Shown one piece after another: positions 17,288 through 25,603 of a DNA stretch of 64,000 bases. The stretch is taken from positions 62,001 through 126,000 of the forward strand of contig NZ_LNSA01000002.1 in NCBI RefSeq assembly GCF_001468465.1, given 5' to 3'. The position numbers were made by a program, and so were the translations under genes. Origin of the DNA: Sphingopyxis sp. H115 (GTDB lineage Bacteria > Pseudomonadota > Alphaproteobacteria > Sphingomonadales > Sphingomonadaceae). The notes under the pieces are model-generated. The model was not told where the DNA came from, did no database searches, and was given only the letters and a program-made list of their open reading frames with translations. Numbering within the stretch: the stretch's first letter is position 1; the number at the start of each line of letters is the position of its first letter.

Positions 17288-17289
17288 CG

Positions 17290-18846
17290 TTATTTTTTCG
17301 GAGTCTTGCGGGTTGCGTTGCCTTTGGCAACCGGTTTCGCCCGGCTCTTTGCAGCCGGTTTCGGCGCGGCTTTCGGTTTGGCTTTGGGCTTCGCGGCCGT
17401 TTTTGGCTTTGCCGTAACGGCTTTTGGCTTTTCGGGCTTTGGCGCCGCCGCCATCAGATCGGCGAAACTTTCGTCGATGCACTCCCGAAAAAAGGCGATG
17501 TCGGGCATGATCGCGCGTTCCGAGATGATCGAAAAGGCGATGCGGCCGTTATAGCTGGGGGTCGCGACGAACAGTCCCATATTGTTCGCAAGCGGCGCCA
17601 TGCCGTGCTGCTGAACGAGCTTTGCGCCCGCTAGGTAAAGCGGCACCTGCGCACCCGGCACGTTCGAAATGAACAGGTTGGTCCCGCGCACGGCAAAACG
17701 CTCGCTGGTGACGAGCCGCGCGACCGCGGCCATCGTCGCGCCCGGAATATGCTGCGACAGGTCGGTCATGATCCGCGCGCTGACGCCAGCCTTCGCCTCC
17801 TTCGCCTCGACCGTATAGTCGCGCACCGCCGCGAGGCGTTCGAGCGGATCGGCGATATCGGTGCGCACCGGCACGCTCATCGCCGACACTTGATTGCCGG
17901 GGGTCGACGCCTTGCCGCCCTTGCCGCGCAGATTGACCGGCGCGACCGCGACGAGGCTCTCTTTCGGCAATTCCTTGTGCTTCAGAAGATATTTACGCAG
18001 CGCGCCGCCAACCGTCGTCAGCACGACGTCGTTGACCGTCGCACCGGGCACCTTCTTGCGGATTTCGGCGACGTCGGCCAGCGCAACCGTTGTCGCGTCG
18101 AACATCTTGTGTGGGCCGACGGGCACGTTGAAGCGCGTTTCGGGAACCCCCGCGGTCATCCCGCCCTCGGCAATCGACTTGCGCGCCGACGCGACGATCG
18201 CGGGCGACATCTTCATCAGCGCGTTCATGAACTTGACCGGCGACTGCATCGACGCCGACCAAGCGCGCGAGAGGGTTTCGGCGCTCGACGGCGCCTCGCC
18301 CAATTCCTCGACCGGCGGCGGTTCGGGGATCGCGGGGGTGCCCTTTGCGTCGATATCGCTCATCGCGATGAAGGCGTGCGCGCCCGACGCGCCATCGACC
18401 GCGGCGTGGTGGACGCGGTGGAGCATCGCGAAGCTGCCCTTCGGAATGCCGGGAATCCGGTCGAGCCCCTCGATGATATAAATGTCCCAGAGCGGACGGT
18501 TCATATCCATCGGCTTCGAGAACCAGCGCGCGACCGCGATGCAGAACTGCCGCCAGTCGCCCGGTTCGGGCAGGCGCGCGTGGCTCATATGCGCTTCGAT
18601 GTCGAAATGCTCGTCCTCGACCCAATAGGGGTGGTCGATATCGAAGGGCAGGCGGTGAAGGCGGCGCTTGAAGAGCGGCGAGGTGTCGACGCGGCTCTCG
18701 ACGTGGGCGATAATGTCCTTGAAGCGCACGAAGCCGCCCGGCGCGGTCGAGGGGTCGTAGATATAGACGCCCATGATGTGCGTCAGATTGTTCGCGGTCT
18801 GCGTATAGAGGAACTGGGCGTCCTGTGCGCTGAGCTGTTTGAGCAT
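17290..18846 (-). CDS. Wax ester synthase/diacylglycerol acyltransferase (WS/DGAT) with lysine-rich tail
   Basis: Makes triacylglycerol from diacylglycerol and acyl-CoA, or wax esters from fatty alcohols. The 518-residue protein starts MLKQLSAQDAQFLYTQTANN. It carries the acyltransferase signature HHAAVDG near residue 145 and the second conserved block NDVVLTTVGGALRKYL. Family members are usually about 450-480 residues. Here about 45 extra residues form a lysine/alanine/proline-rich C-terminal tail (TAKPKTAAKPKAKPKAAPK and onward). This tail resembles histone H1-like tails. The upstream gene encodes a PlsB-type acyltransferase and the downstream gene a lipase. A palindromic repeat lies in the gap before this gene, so it may have its own promoter. 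Confidence 0.95.
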   Translation of the reverse strand: MLKQLSAQDAQFLYTQTANNLTHIMGVYIYDPSTAPGGFVRFKDIIAHVESRVDTSPLFKRRLHRLPFDIDHPYWVEDEHFDIEAHMSHARLPEPGDWRQFCIAVARWFSKPMDMNRPLWDIYIIEGLDRIPGIPKGSFAMLHRVHHAAVDGASGAHAFIAMSDIDAKGTPAIPEPPPVEELGEAPSSAETLSRAWSASMQSPVKFMNALMKMSPAIVASARKSIAEGGMTAGVPETRFNVPVGPHKMFDATTVALADVAEIRKKVPGATVNDVVLTTVGGALRKYLLKHKELPKESLVAVAPVNLRGKGGKASTPGNQVSAMSVPVRTDIADPLERLAAVRDYTVEAKEAKAGVSARIMTDLSQHIPGATMAAVARLVTSERFAVRGTNLFISNVPGAQVPLYLAGAKLVQQHGMAPLANNMGLFVATPSYNGRIAFSIISERAIMPDIAFFRECIDESFADLMAAAPKPEKPKAVTAKPKTAAKPKAKPKAAPKPAAKSRAKPVAKGNATRKTPKK

Positions 18847-18865
18847 ATTATCCTCCCGCCACAGT

Positions 18866-18943
18866 CGTCATCCCGGCGAAGGCCGGGATCTCATCGTGGC
18901 AATCTGACGCAATGGCGAGATCCCGGCCTTCGCCGGGATGACG
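18866..18943. repeat. Perfect 27-bp inverted repeat between plsB-type gene and WS/DGAT gene
   Basis: The arms 18866-18892 and 18917-18943 are exact reverse complements around a 24-base loop. Each arm contains the smaller palindrome TCCCGGCGAAGGCCGGGAT. It belongs to the dispersed sphingomonad palindromic repeats and could attenuate transcription between the two acyltransferase genes. Confidence 0.9.
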
Positions 18944-18959
18944 AAAATGGGGCGGCAGT

Positions 18960-21302
18960 TCAGACATCGCTCGTCCCCGGCAACCGGTCGGCCAGCGCCA
19001 CGGTCGACAGTCGCATCGTTTCCATCACGTTCGCCAGCCCGCGCAGTTCCAACAGCAACGCGCGGCGCTGCGTAAGAATGTCCGGCGTTGCCTCCTCGGC
19101 CAGCCCCATATGGCGCATCAACGACAGGCCGTTGGCGAAGAGCAATTTGCCGATCGCCGCCTCGCTGCTGATCCGGCGGAGCAGATAGGCCTGCCGCCCC
19201 TCGGTCAGTGCGGCATCGAGCAGCGCCTTTTCGTCGACGGCGTCGCCGGGGTTCGCGCGCGCGAGCAGGTCGGCGACAACCGAATAGGCCTCGGCAAAGG
19301 GCAACAGGATCGCGTGGCCGACGACGGGCTGGCAGCGGCGCAGGAGCTGCGCGATGCCGCGGTCGCCGCTGGCGAGCCGTCGGTCCCAGACGGGGTCGAT
19401 GCGCGAAAGCTCGGCTTCGATCGCGGCGAGATGCTCGCCCCGCGGCGGATAGAAAAATTCGAATTTGAACAGGTCGCGGAGGCGATCGATCTTGGCCCAG
19501 AAGGCGGCGGTCGCGTCACCGCTGACGGCATCGCGCAGTTCGAACAACGCGAGTTCGACCATCGCGCGGTCGAGGAAATGATGCGCGATGATGTTGCGAT
19601 AATAGCTCGCCATCGGGTGTTTGGCGGGGTCGATCGAATAAATCGTCTCGCTGCCCGCTTCGTAGCGCGCGAGCAGCCCACTCGCGACGAGCGTATCGAC
19701 GGTGGCGGATAGCGCCCCATCGCCGCCGCTTTCGAGTTCCTTGCTGAGCCTGATGCCGCGCGCGCGCGCCCAGTCGGTCACCGCGCCAATCGCGCCGAGC
19801 AATTCGGCCGAGGTCGCGCCGCGCGGCGCCATGCCGAGCAGGATCAGGCACATCACCGACGTGACGGTCAGCGGGGTGACGCGGTTTGCCTCGACCGCGA
19901 CGGCAAAGGCGATTTTTTCGAGCGCGCGCCGATCGTCGGGGCCCGGCGCAGCGTCGATCACAACGGGTTCGCCGATGTCGAGGCGGATACGCCCCGACGG
20001 TTCCTTCAGGCTCTTCATATAGCCGATGAACCACGACAGGCTTTCGGGCTTCTTGTTCCGCCCCGTCTGTTCGGCGGCATATTCCTCGACGTCGCGGATC
20101 AGGTCGAAACTAGTGACGAACGGCACGAAATACACGCCGCGCGTCCCCGTCGCATGCGCCGCGTCGAGGACATATTTCATCAGGCCGTACTTCGGCGGCA
20201 TCAGCTTGCCGAGCCTCGAGCGCGTGCCCTCGAACGCCCAGCTCAGCGGAAAACGCTTGGCGAGCAGCCATGCGATATAGTGGCGCAGCACCAGCTTGTA
20301 GACGGGCTGGTCCTGGAAACTGCGCCGGATGAAGATCATCCCCGAGCGGCGGAAAAATTCCCCCATAACAGCGAAGTCGAGGTTCGCGCCGCCGAAGCTG
20401 TGCAGCATCGGCATGTCCTTTTCATAGGTCAGCCGACTGGGCGTCGCGCCGTCGATATAGGTTTTGTGGGTGAAAAGGATCGCGGTCGGGTGCTCGCGAA
20501 GGATATTGCGGAGCTTTGCCAGCTCGGCGGCGTCGATCTCCATCTCGGGCGCATAGCCGCCGAACATCATGCGATCGAGGCGCGCGCGCAGGTCGAGGAA
20601 CAGCGCGCTGGGTCGCGCGATGACCTCTTTCATCAACGGCCGCGCTTCGCGGTAAAGGTCGGCGACTGGGCGACCGGTGGCCTCGGCCAGATCGGCGAGC
20701 GCAGCACGGAATTTGGGGCTGGTGCGCAGGCCATCGGCGACGAAGCGGGGTACCTTGTACCGCGTTCCGCGAATGCCGCGCTCGGCCACGTCAAGCGCAA
20801 GCGCCGCCTGACGCGCGACGAAGCGCGCAAATTCCGGACTGCCCTCGCCTTCGCCGTCGCCGCCGCCGGTCTGCGCGCAGAAACGTGTCCGCAGCATGTC
20901 GAGCGTCGCCGCCTCTCCCACCAATATTTGCGCGCGGCGGCGGTCGCGGAGCAGAATCGCACGCGCGCGGAGCGGCCCCGGGTGGCGCGGGTCGCCGAAA
21001 ATCAGGTGACGGAATTTGAGCGCGCGGTCCTTGTCGAAACCCGGGATGCGCCACGCGACGCGCAGCGGCACGACCAGCCGCGACGAGGCACCGCCAAGCC
21101 GCGCCTGCAATACATCGACGGGCAGCGCATGGTCGCCGTCCTCGATATCGAGGCTCGCCCAGACGGGCTCGTCATCGCCACTCGTCGAATGAATCCAGTC
21201 GAGCAATATGCGCCGTTCGACGCCGTTGCGCGCGTCGATGATGTAAAGCCGGTCGGCCGCCTGCTCCGCCACGATTTCGGCGCGGGGCGTTCCGTCGGCC
21301 AC
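18960..21302 (-). CDS. Glycerol-3-phosphate acyltransferase, PlsB type
   Basis: Acylates sn-glycerol-3-phosphate at position 1 to give lysophosphatidate at the inner membrane. The 780-residue length and domain layout fit the PlsB family, with long N- and C-terminal regions around the acyltransferase core. Core motifs are FTHKTYIDGATPSRL (HX4D) near residue 279, GGANLDFAVMGEFFRRSGMIF, and SWAFEGTRSRLGKLMPPKYG (EGTRSR) near residue 359, then YFVPFVTSFD. The start is the GTG at 21302, three bases after the HAD-AGPAT stop. Sphingomonads normally use PlsX/PlsY for membrane lipid, so a PlsB enzyme beside WS/DGAT may be dedicated to neutral lipid; this is inference. Confidence 0.9.
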   Translation of the reverse strand: MADGTPRAEIVAEQAADRLYIIDARNGVERRILLDWIHSTSGDDEPVWASLDIEDGDHALPVDVLQARLGGASSRLVVPLRVAWRIPGFDKDRALKFRHLIFGDPRHPGPLRARAILLRDRRRAQILVGEAATLDMLRTRFCAQTGGGDGEGEGSPEFARFVARQAALALDVAERGIRGTRYKVPRFVADGLRTSPKFRAALADLAEATGRPVADLYREARPLMKEVIARPSALFLDLRARLDRMMFGGYAPEMEIDAAELAKLRNILREHPTAILFTHKTYIDGATPSRLTYEKDMPMLHSFGGANLDFAVMGEFFRRSGMIFIRRSFQDQPVYKLVLRHYIAWLLAKRFPLSWAFEGTRSRLGKLMPPKYGLMKYVLDAAHATGTRGVYFVPFVTSFDLIRDVEEYAAEQTGRNKKPESLSWFIGYMKSLKEPSGRIRLDIGEPVVIDAAPGPDDRRALEKIAFAVAVEANRVTPLTVTSVMCLILLGMAPRGATSAELLGAIGAVTDWARARGIRLSKELESGGDGALSATVDTLVASGLLARYEAGSETIYSIDPAKHPMASYYRNIIAHHFLDRAMVELALFELRDAVSGDATAAFWAKIDRLRDLFKFEFFYPPRGEHLAAIEAELSRIDPVWDRRLASGDRGIAQLLRRCQPVVGHAILLPFAEAYSVVADLLARANPGDAVDEKALLDAALTEGRQAYLLRRISSEAAIGKLLFANGLSLMRHMGLAEEATPDILTQRRALLLELRGLANVMETMRLSTVALADRLPGTSDV

Positions 21303-21305
21303 CGC

Positions 21306-22889
21306 TTAGCCGGTCTTTCCCTTGCGGGCGGCCGGCTTTTGCGCCGGCGCCTTTTTCTTTGGGGCGGGCGTCTTCCCCGCCGCCCTCTTTGCCTTCGGCT
21401 TTTCAGTCTTTGCCATAGGAGGCGTTTCGGTCGCGACCGATTCCGCAACACTCTCCTCGGGCTGGCCGAGCGTACGCAGGAACATGTTGCGCACATCGCG
21501 GACATGGCTGTTGATGGTCCTCGGGGTCCATTTGGAGGTGTCGACCGGCGGCAGGACGGTGACGCGCACCGTTGCGGGGCGCATCACGAACTCGTTCTTG
21601 GGCGCGACATCGGTGGCGTTGTGGATCACGATCGGGACGATCGGTACCCCTGCCTGCATCGCGAGGTGGAAGGCGCCCTTTTTGAAGGGTTCGAGCTTCG
21701 GCGTCAGGCTGCGCGTGCCCTCGGGCGCGATGCAGATCGACTTGCCCTCTTTCTGGATCGCGTCGACCAGCGGCTCCATTGCCTTGATCGCGCTCTTGCC
21801 GTCGGCGCGATCGACGAAAACGGTGCCGCCCCATTCCATCAGCTTGCCGAGGATGGGGATGTCCTTGATCTCCTTCTTGCCCACCCCGCCCATGTCGCGG
21901 CGGATGAGCTTGGCGAGGATCATCACGTCCGCCTTGCTCTGGTGGTTGAAGATGAAGACGCACGGGCGCGACGACCAGAGGTGGCGTTCGTCCTCGACCT
22001 CGAGCTCGACGCCGGTGATCGCGGTCGCGAAGTCGCCGAACAGGCCGATCGAGAAATTCGCCGCTTCGCGCTGCGAGCGGGTGAGCGCCCAGATCGGCAG
22101 GCCTGCGGCGAAGGCGCCGACAAGCGAGCCCGTGGCATAGATGGTGCGGGTGTAATCGACCCAGCTCGGCGTGCCGCGGCTTGCGAACCGCTGGACGGGC
22201 CAGCCATGTTCGTCGGCGATGGCTTTCAATTTCATGTTCGGGTTAAGCGGGCGCGGTTTGCCGACGCGTTCGAGCAGCTCGATATCGTCGTCGCTGTCCG
22301 AATAGAAAAAGCTCTGGTCGAGATCGAGGCCATATTCGGCGGCCAATTCCTCGGCGGCCAGCACCTTGCCCTCGCCGAAGCAGAGCGGACGGATGATATC
22401 GCCGGTGAAAACGCCGTCCTCGATTTCATAGGCGGAACATTTGATATCGGTGATGCCGAGGTCGCGCGCGGTCGGTTCGATCTGGTAGATCGTCGCCGAC
22501 GAGATGATCGCGACGCGGTGCCCCTTCGCCTGGTGCGCTTCGATGATCGCGCGCGTTTCGGGATAGATTTTGCGCGCGATATGCTTTTTGTAGAGTTCCT
22601 CGCCGAAGTCGACGAAGCTTTGTTCGTCGACGCCCTTCATGAATTTGGCGGCGGCGGACATCAGGCCGGAGAAACCGATCTGGCCAAGGCTGTGCTGCGC
22701 GACGACCTGCGCGGTCTCGGCGATCTCCTCGACCGACATTTCGCGGCGCTGGAATTTCTCGCGCAGCATCGCGGTCGCCGAATAGCCCGAGATGATCGTG
22801 CCGTCGAAATCGAAGAGCGCGGCGATGTGCGGCCCGGGTTCGGAACTCAGAACTTCTTCCAAATGCGGCTGCGGTCTTGGCACGCACAT
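21306..22889 (-). CDS. HAD-family phosphatase fused to 1-acylglycerol-3-phosphate acyltransferase, lysine-rich tail
   Basis: A 527-residue fusion. Residues about 20-230 form a HAD-IB phosphatase: AALFDFDGTIISGYSATAML near residue 23, IISSATIYQIEPTARDLG and FYSDSDDDIELLERVG. Residues about 280-475 form a PlsC-like acyltransferase: FIFNHQSKADVMILAKL (HX4D) near residue 316, GTVFVDRADGKSAIKAMEPL and CIAPEGTRSLTPKLEPFKKG near residue 389. The phosphatase might convert phosphatidate to diacylglycerol, so the protein could do two successive steps; this is inference. The last 35 residues are lysine-rich (KAKRAAGKTPAPKKKAPAQK). It is the first gene of the lipid run. Confidence 0.9.
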   Translation of the reverse strand: MCVPRPQPHLEEVLSSEPGPHIAALFDFDGTIISGYSATAMLREKFQRREMSVEEIAETAQVVAQHSLGQIGFSGLMSAAAKFMKGVDEQSFVDFGEELYKKHIARKIYPETRAIIEAHQAKGHRVAIISSATIYQIEPTARDLGITDIKCSAYEIEDGVFTGDIIRPLCFGEGKVLAAEELAAEYGLDLDQSFFYSDSDDDIELLERVGKPRPLNPNMKLKAIADEHGWPVQRFASRGTPSWVDYTRTIYATGSLVGAFAAGLPIWALTRSQREAANFSIGLFGDFATAITGVELEVEDERHLWSSRPCVFIFNHQSKADVMILAKLIRRDMGGVGKKEIKDIPILGKLMEWGGTVFVDRADGKSAIKAMEPLVDAIQKEGKSICIAPEGTRSLTPKLEPFKKGAFHLAMQAGVPIVPIVIHNATDVAPKNEFVMRPATVRVTVLPPVDTSKWTPRTINSHVRDVRNMFLRTLGQPEESVAESVATETPPMAKTEKPKAKRAAGKTPAPKKKAPAQKPAARKGKTG

Positions 22890-22949
22890 CTCCCCACGGC
22901 GGCTATGTTGCCGCTTGTCCCTGCACGATGACAGGTAAGATGGGGTTAA

Positions 22950-23570
22950 TCAATGGGCCGAAAGCGCCGATGCCTCGCGCGCCAATGTCTCGATCCGGGC
23001 CGGGTCGAGCGGCCCCGACGGGACGACCCAGCTGCCGCCGACGCACAGCACCGCTTCGAGTGCGAGCCATTCGGGGGCGGTCGCGGCGCTGATCCCGCCC
23101 GTCGGGCAGAAGCGCGCGTTGCCGAAGGGCCCCGCGAGCGCCTTCAGCGCCGGAATGCCGCCGCTCGTCGCCGCGGGGAAGAATTTGAAACGCTCGAGAC
23201 CAAGGTCCATCCCGCGCATGATGTCGCCGGCGTTGGCAGTGCCGGGCAGGAAGGGAATGCCGCTGGCAACGGCGGCCTCGCCCAGCTTGTCGGTCAGACC
23301 GGGCGAGACGATGAATTCGGAGCCTGCATCGATCGCGTCCTTCAGCATCGCGGGATTGAGCACCGTTCCCGCGCCAACGACAGCGCCGGGCACCGCCTTC
23401 ATCGCCCGGATCGCATCGAGCGCGGCGGGGGTACGCAGCGTCACTTCGAGGACGCGGAGCCCGCCCGCGACGAGCGCCTCGGCCATCGGCACCGCATCCT
23501 CGACGCGGTCGATGACGATCACCGGGATGACCGGCGCGAGGCGCATGATCTGGTCGATGGACTGGCTCAA
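22950..23570 (-). CDS. eda: 2-dehydro-3-deoxyphosphogluconate (KDPG) aldolase
   Basis: Cleaves KDPG to pyruvate and glyceraldehyde-3-phosphate, the last step of the Entner-Doudoroff pathway. The 206-residue protein has [20 protein letters not shown], the glutamate region [30 protein letters not shown], the segment [13 protein letters not shown], and the Schiff-base lysine in [20 protein letters not shown] followed by FCPTGGIS. The TTG at 23570 is preferred: it overlaps the edd stop (TTGA) and has GGAG nine bases upstream. No ATG gives the full N-terminus. It is translationally coupled to edd. Confidence 0.93.
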   Translation of the reverse strand: MSQSIDQIMRLAPVIPVIVIDRVEDAVPMAEALVAGGLRVLEVTLRTPAALDAIRAMKAVPGAVVGAGTVLNPAMLKDAIDAGSEFIVSPGLTDKLGEAAVASGIPFLPGTANAGDIMRGMDLGLERFKFFPAATSGGIPALKALAGPFGNARFCPTGGISAATAPEWLALEAVLCVGGSWVVPSGPLDPARIETLAREASALSAH

Positions 23571-25408
23571 ATGACGGACTCCATGGCAGCAAGAACGGCC
23601 GAGCCGCCCTTTTCGGCTTCGTCGGCGTGGTGGCGGAACAGCGCGAACAGCTCGCGGCCGACGCCCAGCGCGGGCGGCGGTGCGGTGGCGGGGGTGCGAG
23701 CGACCCATTCGGCCTCGTCGACGAGCGCAATCGCCTCGCCTTTCACCGCGCAAACGCGGACGACGTCGCCGTCCCGAAGATAGGCGAGCGGGCCGCTGAC
23801 CCCGTCGGGGCCGGGCAGCGCCTCGGGCGACAAATGGATGACGGCGGGCACCTTACCGCTGGCGCCCGACATGCGGCCGTCGGTGAGCAGCGCCACGCGG
23901 AAACCCTTGTCTTGCAGCACGCCCAGCGCCGGGGTCAGCTTGTGCAGTTCGGGCATCCCATTGGCGCGCGGCCCCTGGAAGCGGACGACGACGACGACGT
24001 CGCGATCGAGCTCGCCCGTCTTGAACGCGGTGAGCACCTGATTCTGGTCGTCGAAGATCCGGCACGGCGCCTCGATCGTCCAGCGGTCTTCGGCGACTGC
24101 GCTGGTCTTGATGATCGCGCGCCCAAGATTGCCCGCGAGAAGGCGCATCCCGCCGTCGGGCGAAAAGGGCGCGGCGACAGGGCGCAGCATCGTATCGTCG
24201 CGGCTCTCGACGGGCGCGGCTTGCCAGCGAAGTTTATCGTCGACGAGAACGGGCTCGGCCGCATAGTCGGCCATCGTCCCGCCGACGGTGAGCACATCGC
24301 CGTGCAGCAGTCCGGCACCGAGCAGCTCGCGCACGACAAAGCCGATCCCGCCCGCGGCGTGAAAATTATTCACGTCGCCCGCGCCATTCGGATAAACGCG
24401 CGCGAGCAGCGGCACCGCGTGGCTGAGTTCGTCGAAATCCTGCCAGTCGATGATAATCCCCGCCGCGCGCGCGATCGCGGGCAAGTGAATCGCGTGGTTG
24501 GTCGAACCGCCGGTCGCGAGCAGGCCGATCGCGGCGTTGACGATCGCCTTTTCGTCGATGCAGCGCGCGAGCGGGCGGTAATCGTCGCCGTCCCAGCCGA
24601 TCGCGGCGATCCGGTGCGTCGCAGCGCGCGTCAGTTCCTGGCGGAGCTTGGTGCCGGGGTTGGTGAAAGCGCTGCCGGGGATGTGCAGCCCCATCAGCTC
24701 CATCATCATCTGGTTCGAGTTCGCGGTGCCATAGAAGGTGCAAGTGCCCGCACCGTGATAGCTTGCCGCCTCGGCTTCGAGCAGTTCGTCGCGGGTCGCC
24801 TTTCCCTCGGCATAAAGCTGGCGGACGCGCTGCTTTTCCTTGTTCGCGAGGCCCGAGGGCATCGGCCCGGCAGGAATCAGGATTTGCGGCAAATGGCCGA
24901 AGCGCAGCGCGCCGATGAGCAGGCCGGGGACGATCTTGTCGCAGATGCCGAGCAGCAGCGCGCCCTCGAACATCGCATGGCTGAGCGCGATTGCGGTGCC
25001 CTGCGCGATATTGTCGCGGCTGAACAGCGACAGGTCCATACCCGCCTGCCCCTGCGTCACGCCGTCGCACATCGCCGGGACGCCGCCCGCGACCTGCGCG
25101 GTGACGCCCACTTCGCGCGCGAACAGCTTGATCTGCTCGGGGTAGCGGCCATAGGGCTGATGCGCCGACAGCATGTCGTTGTAGCTGGTGACGATGCCGA
25201 TATTCATCGCCGCGCCGGTGCGGATCGCGGGCTTGTCCTCGCCCGAGGCGGCGAAGCCATGCGCGAGATTACCGCACGACAGGTTGCCGCGGTTTGTTCC
25301 GGCCTCGCGCTGGCGATCCATCAGCTCGAGATAGGCGGCGCGGCGCGGGCGGCTGCGTTCGATGATGCGGTCGGTGACCGCGGCGATGGTGGGGTGGAGA
25401 GGGGTCAT
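23567..25408 (-). CDS. edd: Phosphogluconate dehydratase
   Basis: Dehydrates 6-phosphogluconate to KDPG using an iron-sulfur cluster. The 613-residue enzyme of the IlvD/Edd family has [20 protein letters not shown] and [20 protein letters not shown] near the N-terminus. Cluster cysteines lie in [31 protein letters not shown] and [40 protein letters not shown] is near the C-terminus. The ATG at 25408 gives the usual [20 protein letters not shown]; in-frame sequence up to 25558 comes from a palindromic repeat. It lies between zwf and eda on the same strand. Pgl and glucokinase genes, often in this operon in sphingomonads, are absent. Confidence 0.96.
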   Translation of the reverse strand: MTPLHPTIAAVTDRIIERSRPRRAAYLELMDRQREAGTNRGNLSCGNLAHGFAASGEDKPAIRTGAAMNIGIVTSYNDMLSAHQPYGRYPEQIKLFAREVGVTAQVAGGVPAMCDGVTQGQAGMDLSLFSRDNIAQGTAIALSHAMFEGALLLGICDKIVPGLLIGALRFGHLPQILIPAGPMPSGLANKEKQRVRQLYAEGKATRDELLEAEAASYHGAGTCTFYGTANSNQMMMELMGLHIPGSAFTNPGTKLRQELTRAATHRIAAIGWDGDDYRPLARCIDEKAIVNAAIGLLATGGSTNHAIHLPAIARAAGIIIDWQDFDELSHAVPLLARVYPNGAGDVNNFHAAGGIGFVVRELLGAGLLHGDVLTVGGTMADYAAEPVLVDDKLRWQAAPVESRDDTMLRPVAAPFSPDGGMRLLAGNLGRAIIKTSAVAEDRWTIEAPCRIFDDQNQVLTAFKTGELDRDVVVVVRFQGPRANGMPELHKLTPALGVLQDKGFRVALLTDGRMSGASGKVPAVIHLSPEALPGPDGVSGPLAYLRDGDVVRVCAVKGEAIALVDEAEWVARTPATAPPPALGVGRELFALFRHHADEAEKGGSAVLAAMESVI

Positions 25409-25417
25409 GACAATTCC

Positions 25418-25594
25418 AAAACCCTCTCCCCTTGGGGAAGAGGGATGCGCAGACTTGCGAGTTTGCTCGCTGGTCGAAGCTGGGTGAGGGTGTGAACGGC
25501 AGGGGCGAAAGCGACGGCAGCGACCCTCATCCAACTGCGCCCAATCGCTACGCGACAAGGCTTCCTATCCCTCTCCCCCAAGGGGAGAAGGTTT
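25418..25594. repeat. Palindromic repeat element between zwf and edd
   Basis: Near-identical 27-base arms at 25418-25444 and 25568-25594 are inverted, each built on CTCTCCCCTTGGGGAAGAG or a one-base variant. About 120 bases of non-coding sequence separate them. This is the inverted-pair layout of REP-type elements, and it may lower edd-eda transcription relative to zwf. Confidence 0.8.
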
Positions 25595-25603
25595 TCAGTG
25601 CGC

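Noticed and set aside
20154-22931. A 925-codon open frame on the plus strand across the acyltransferase genes
   Set aside because: It is antisense to two genes with complete HX4D and EGTRS motifs. Its composition is arginine/alanine/aspartate-rich, as expected of a shadow frame.
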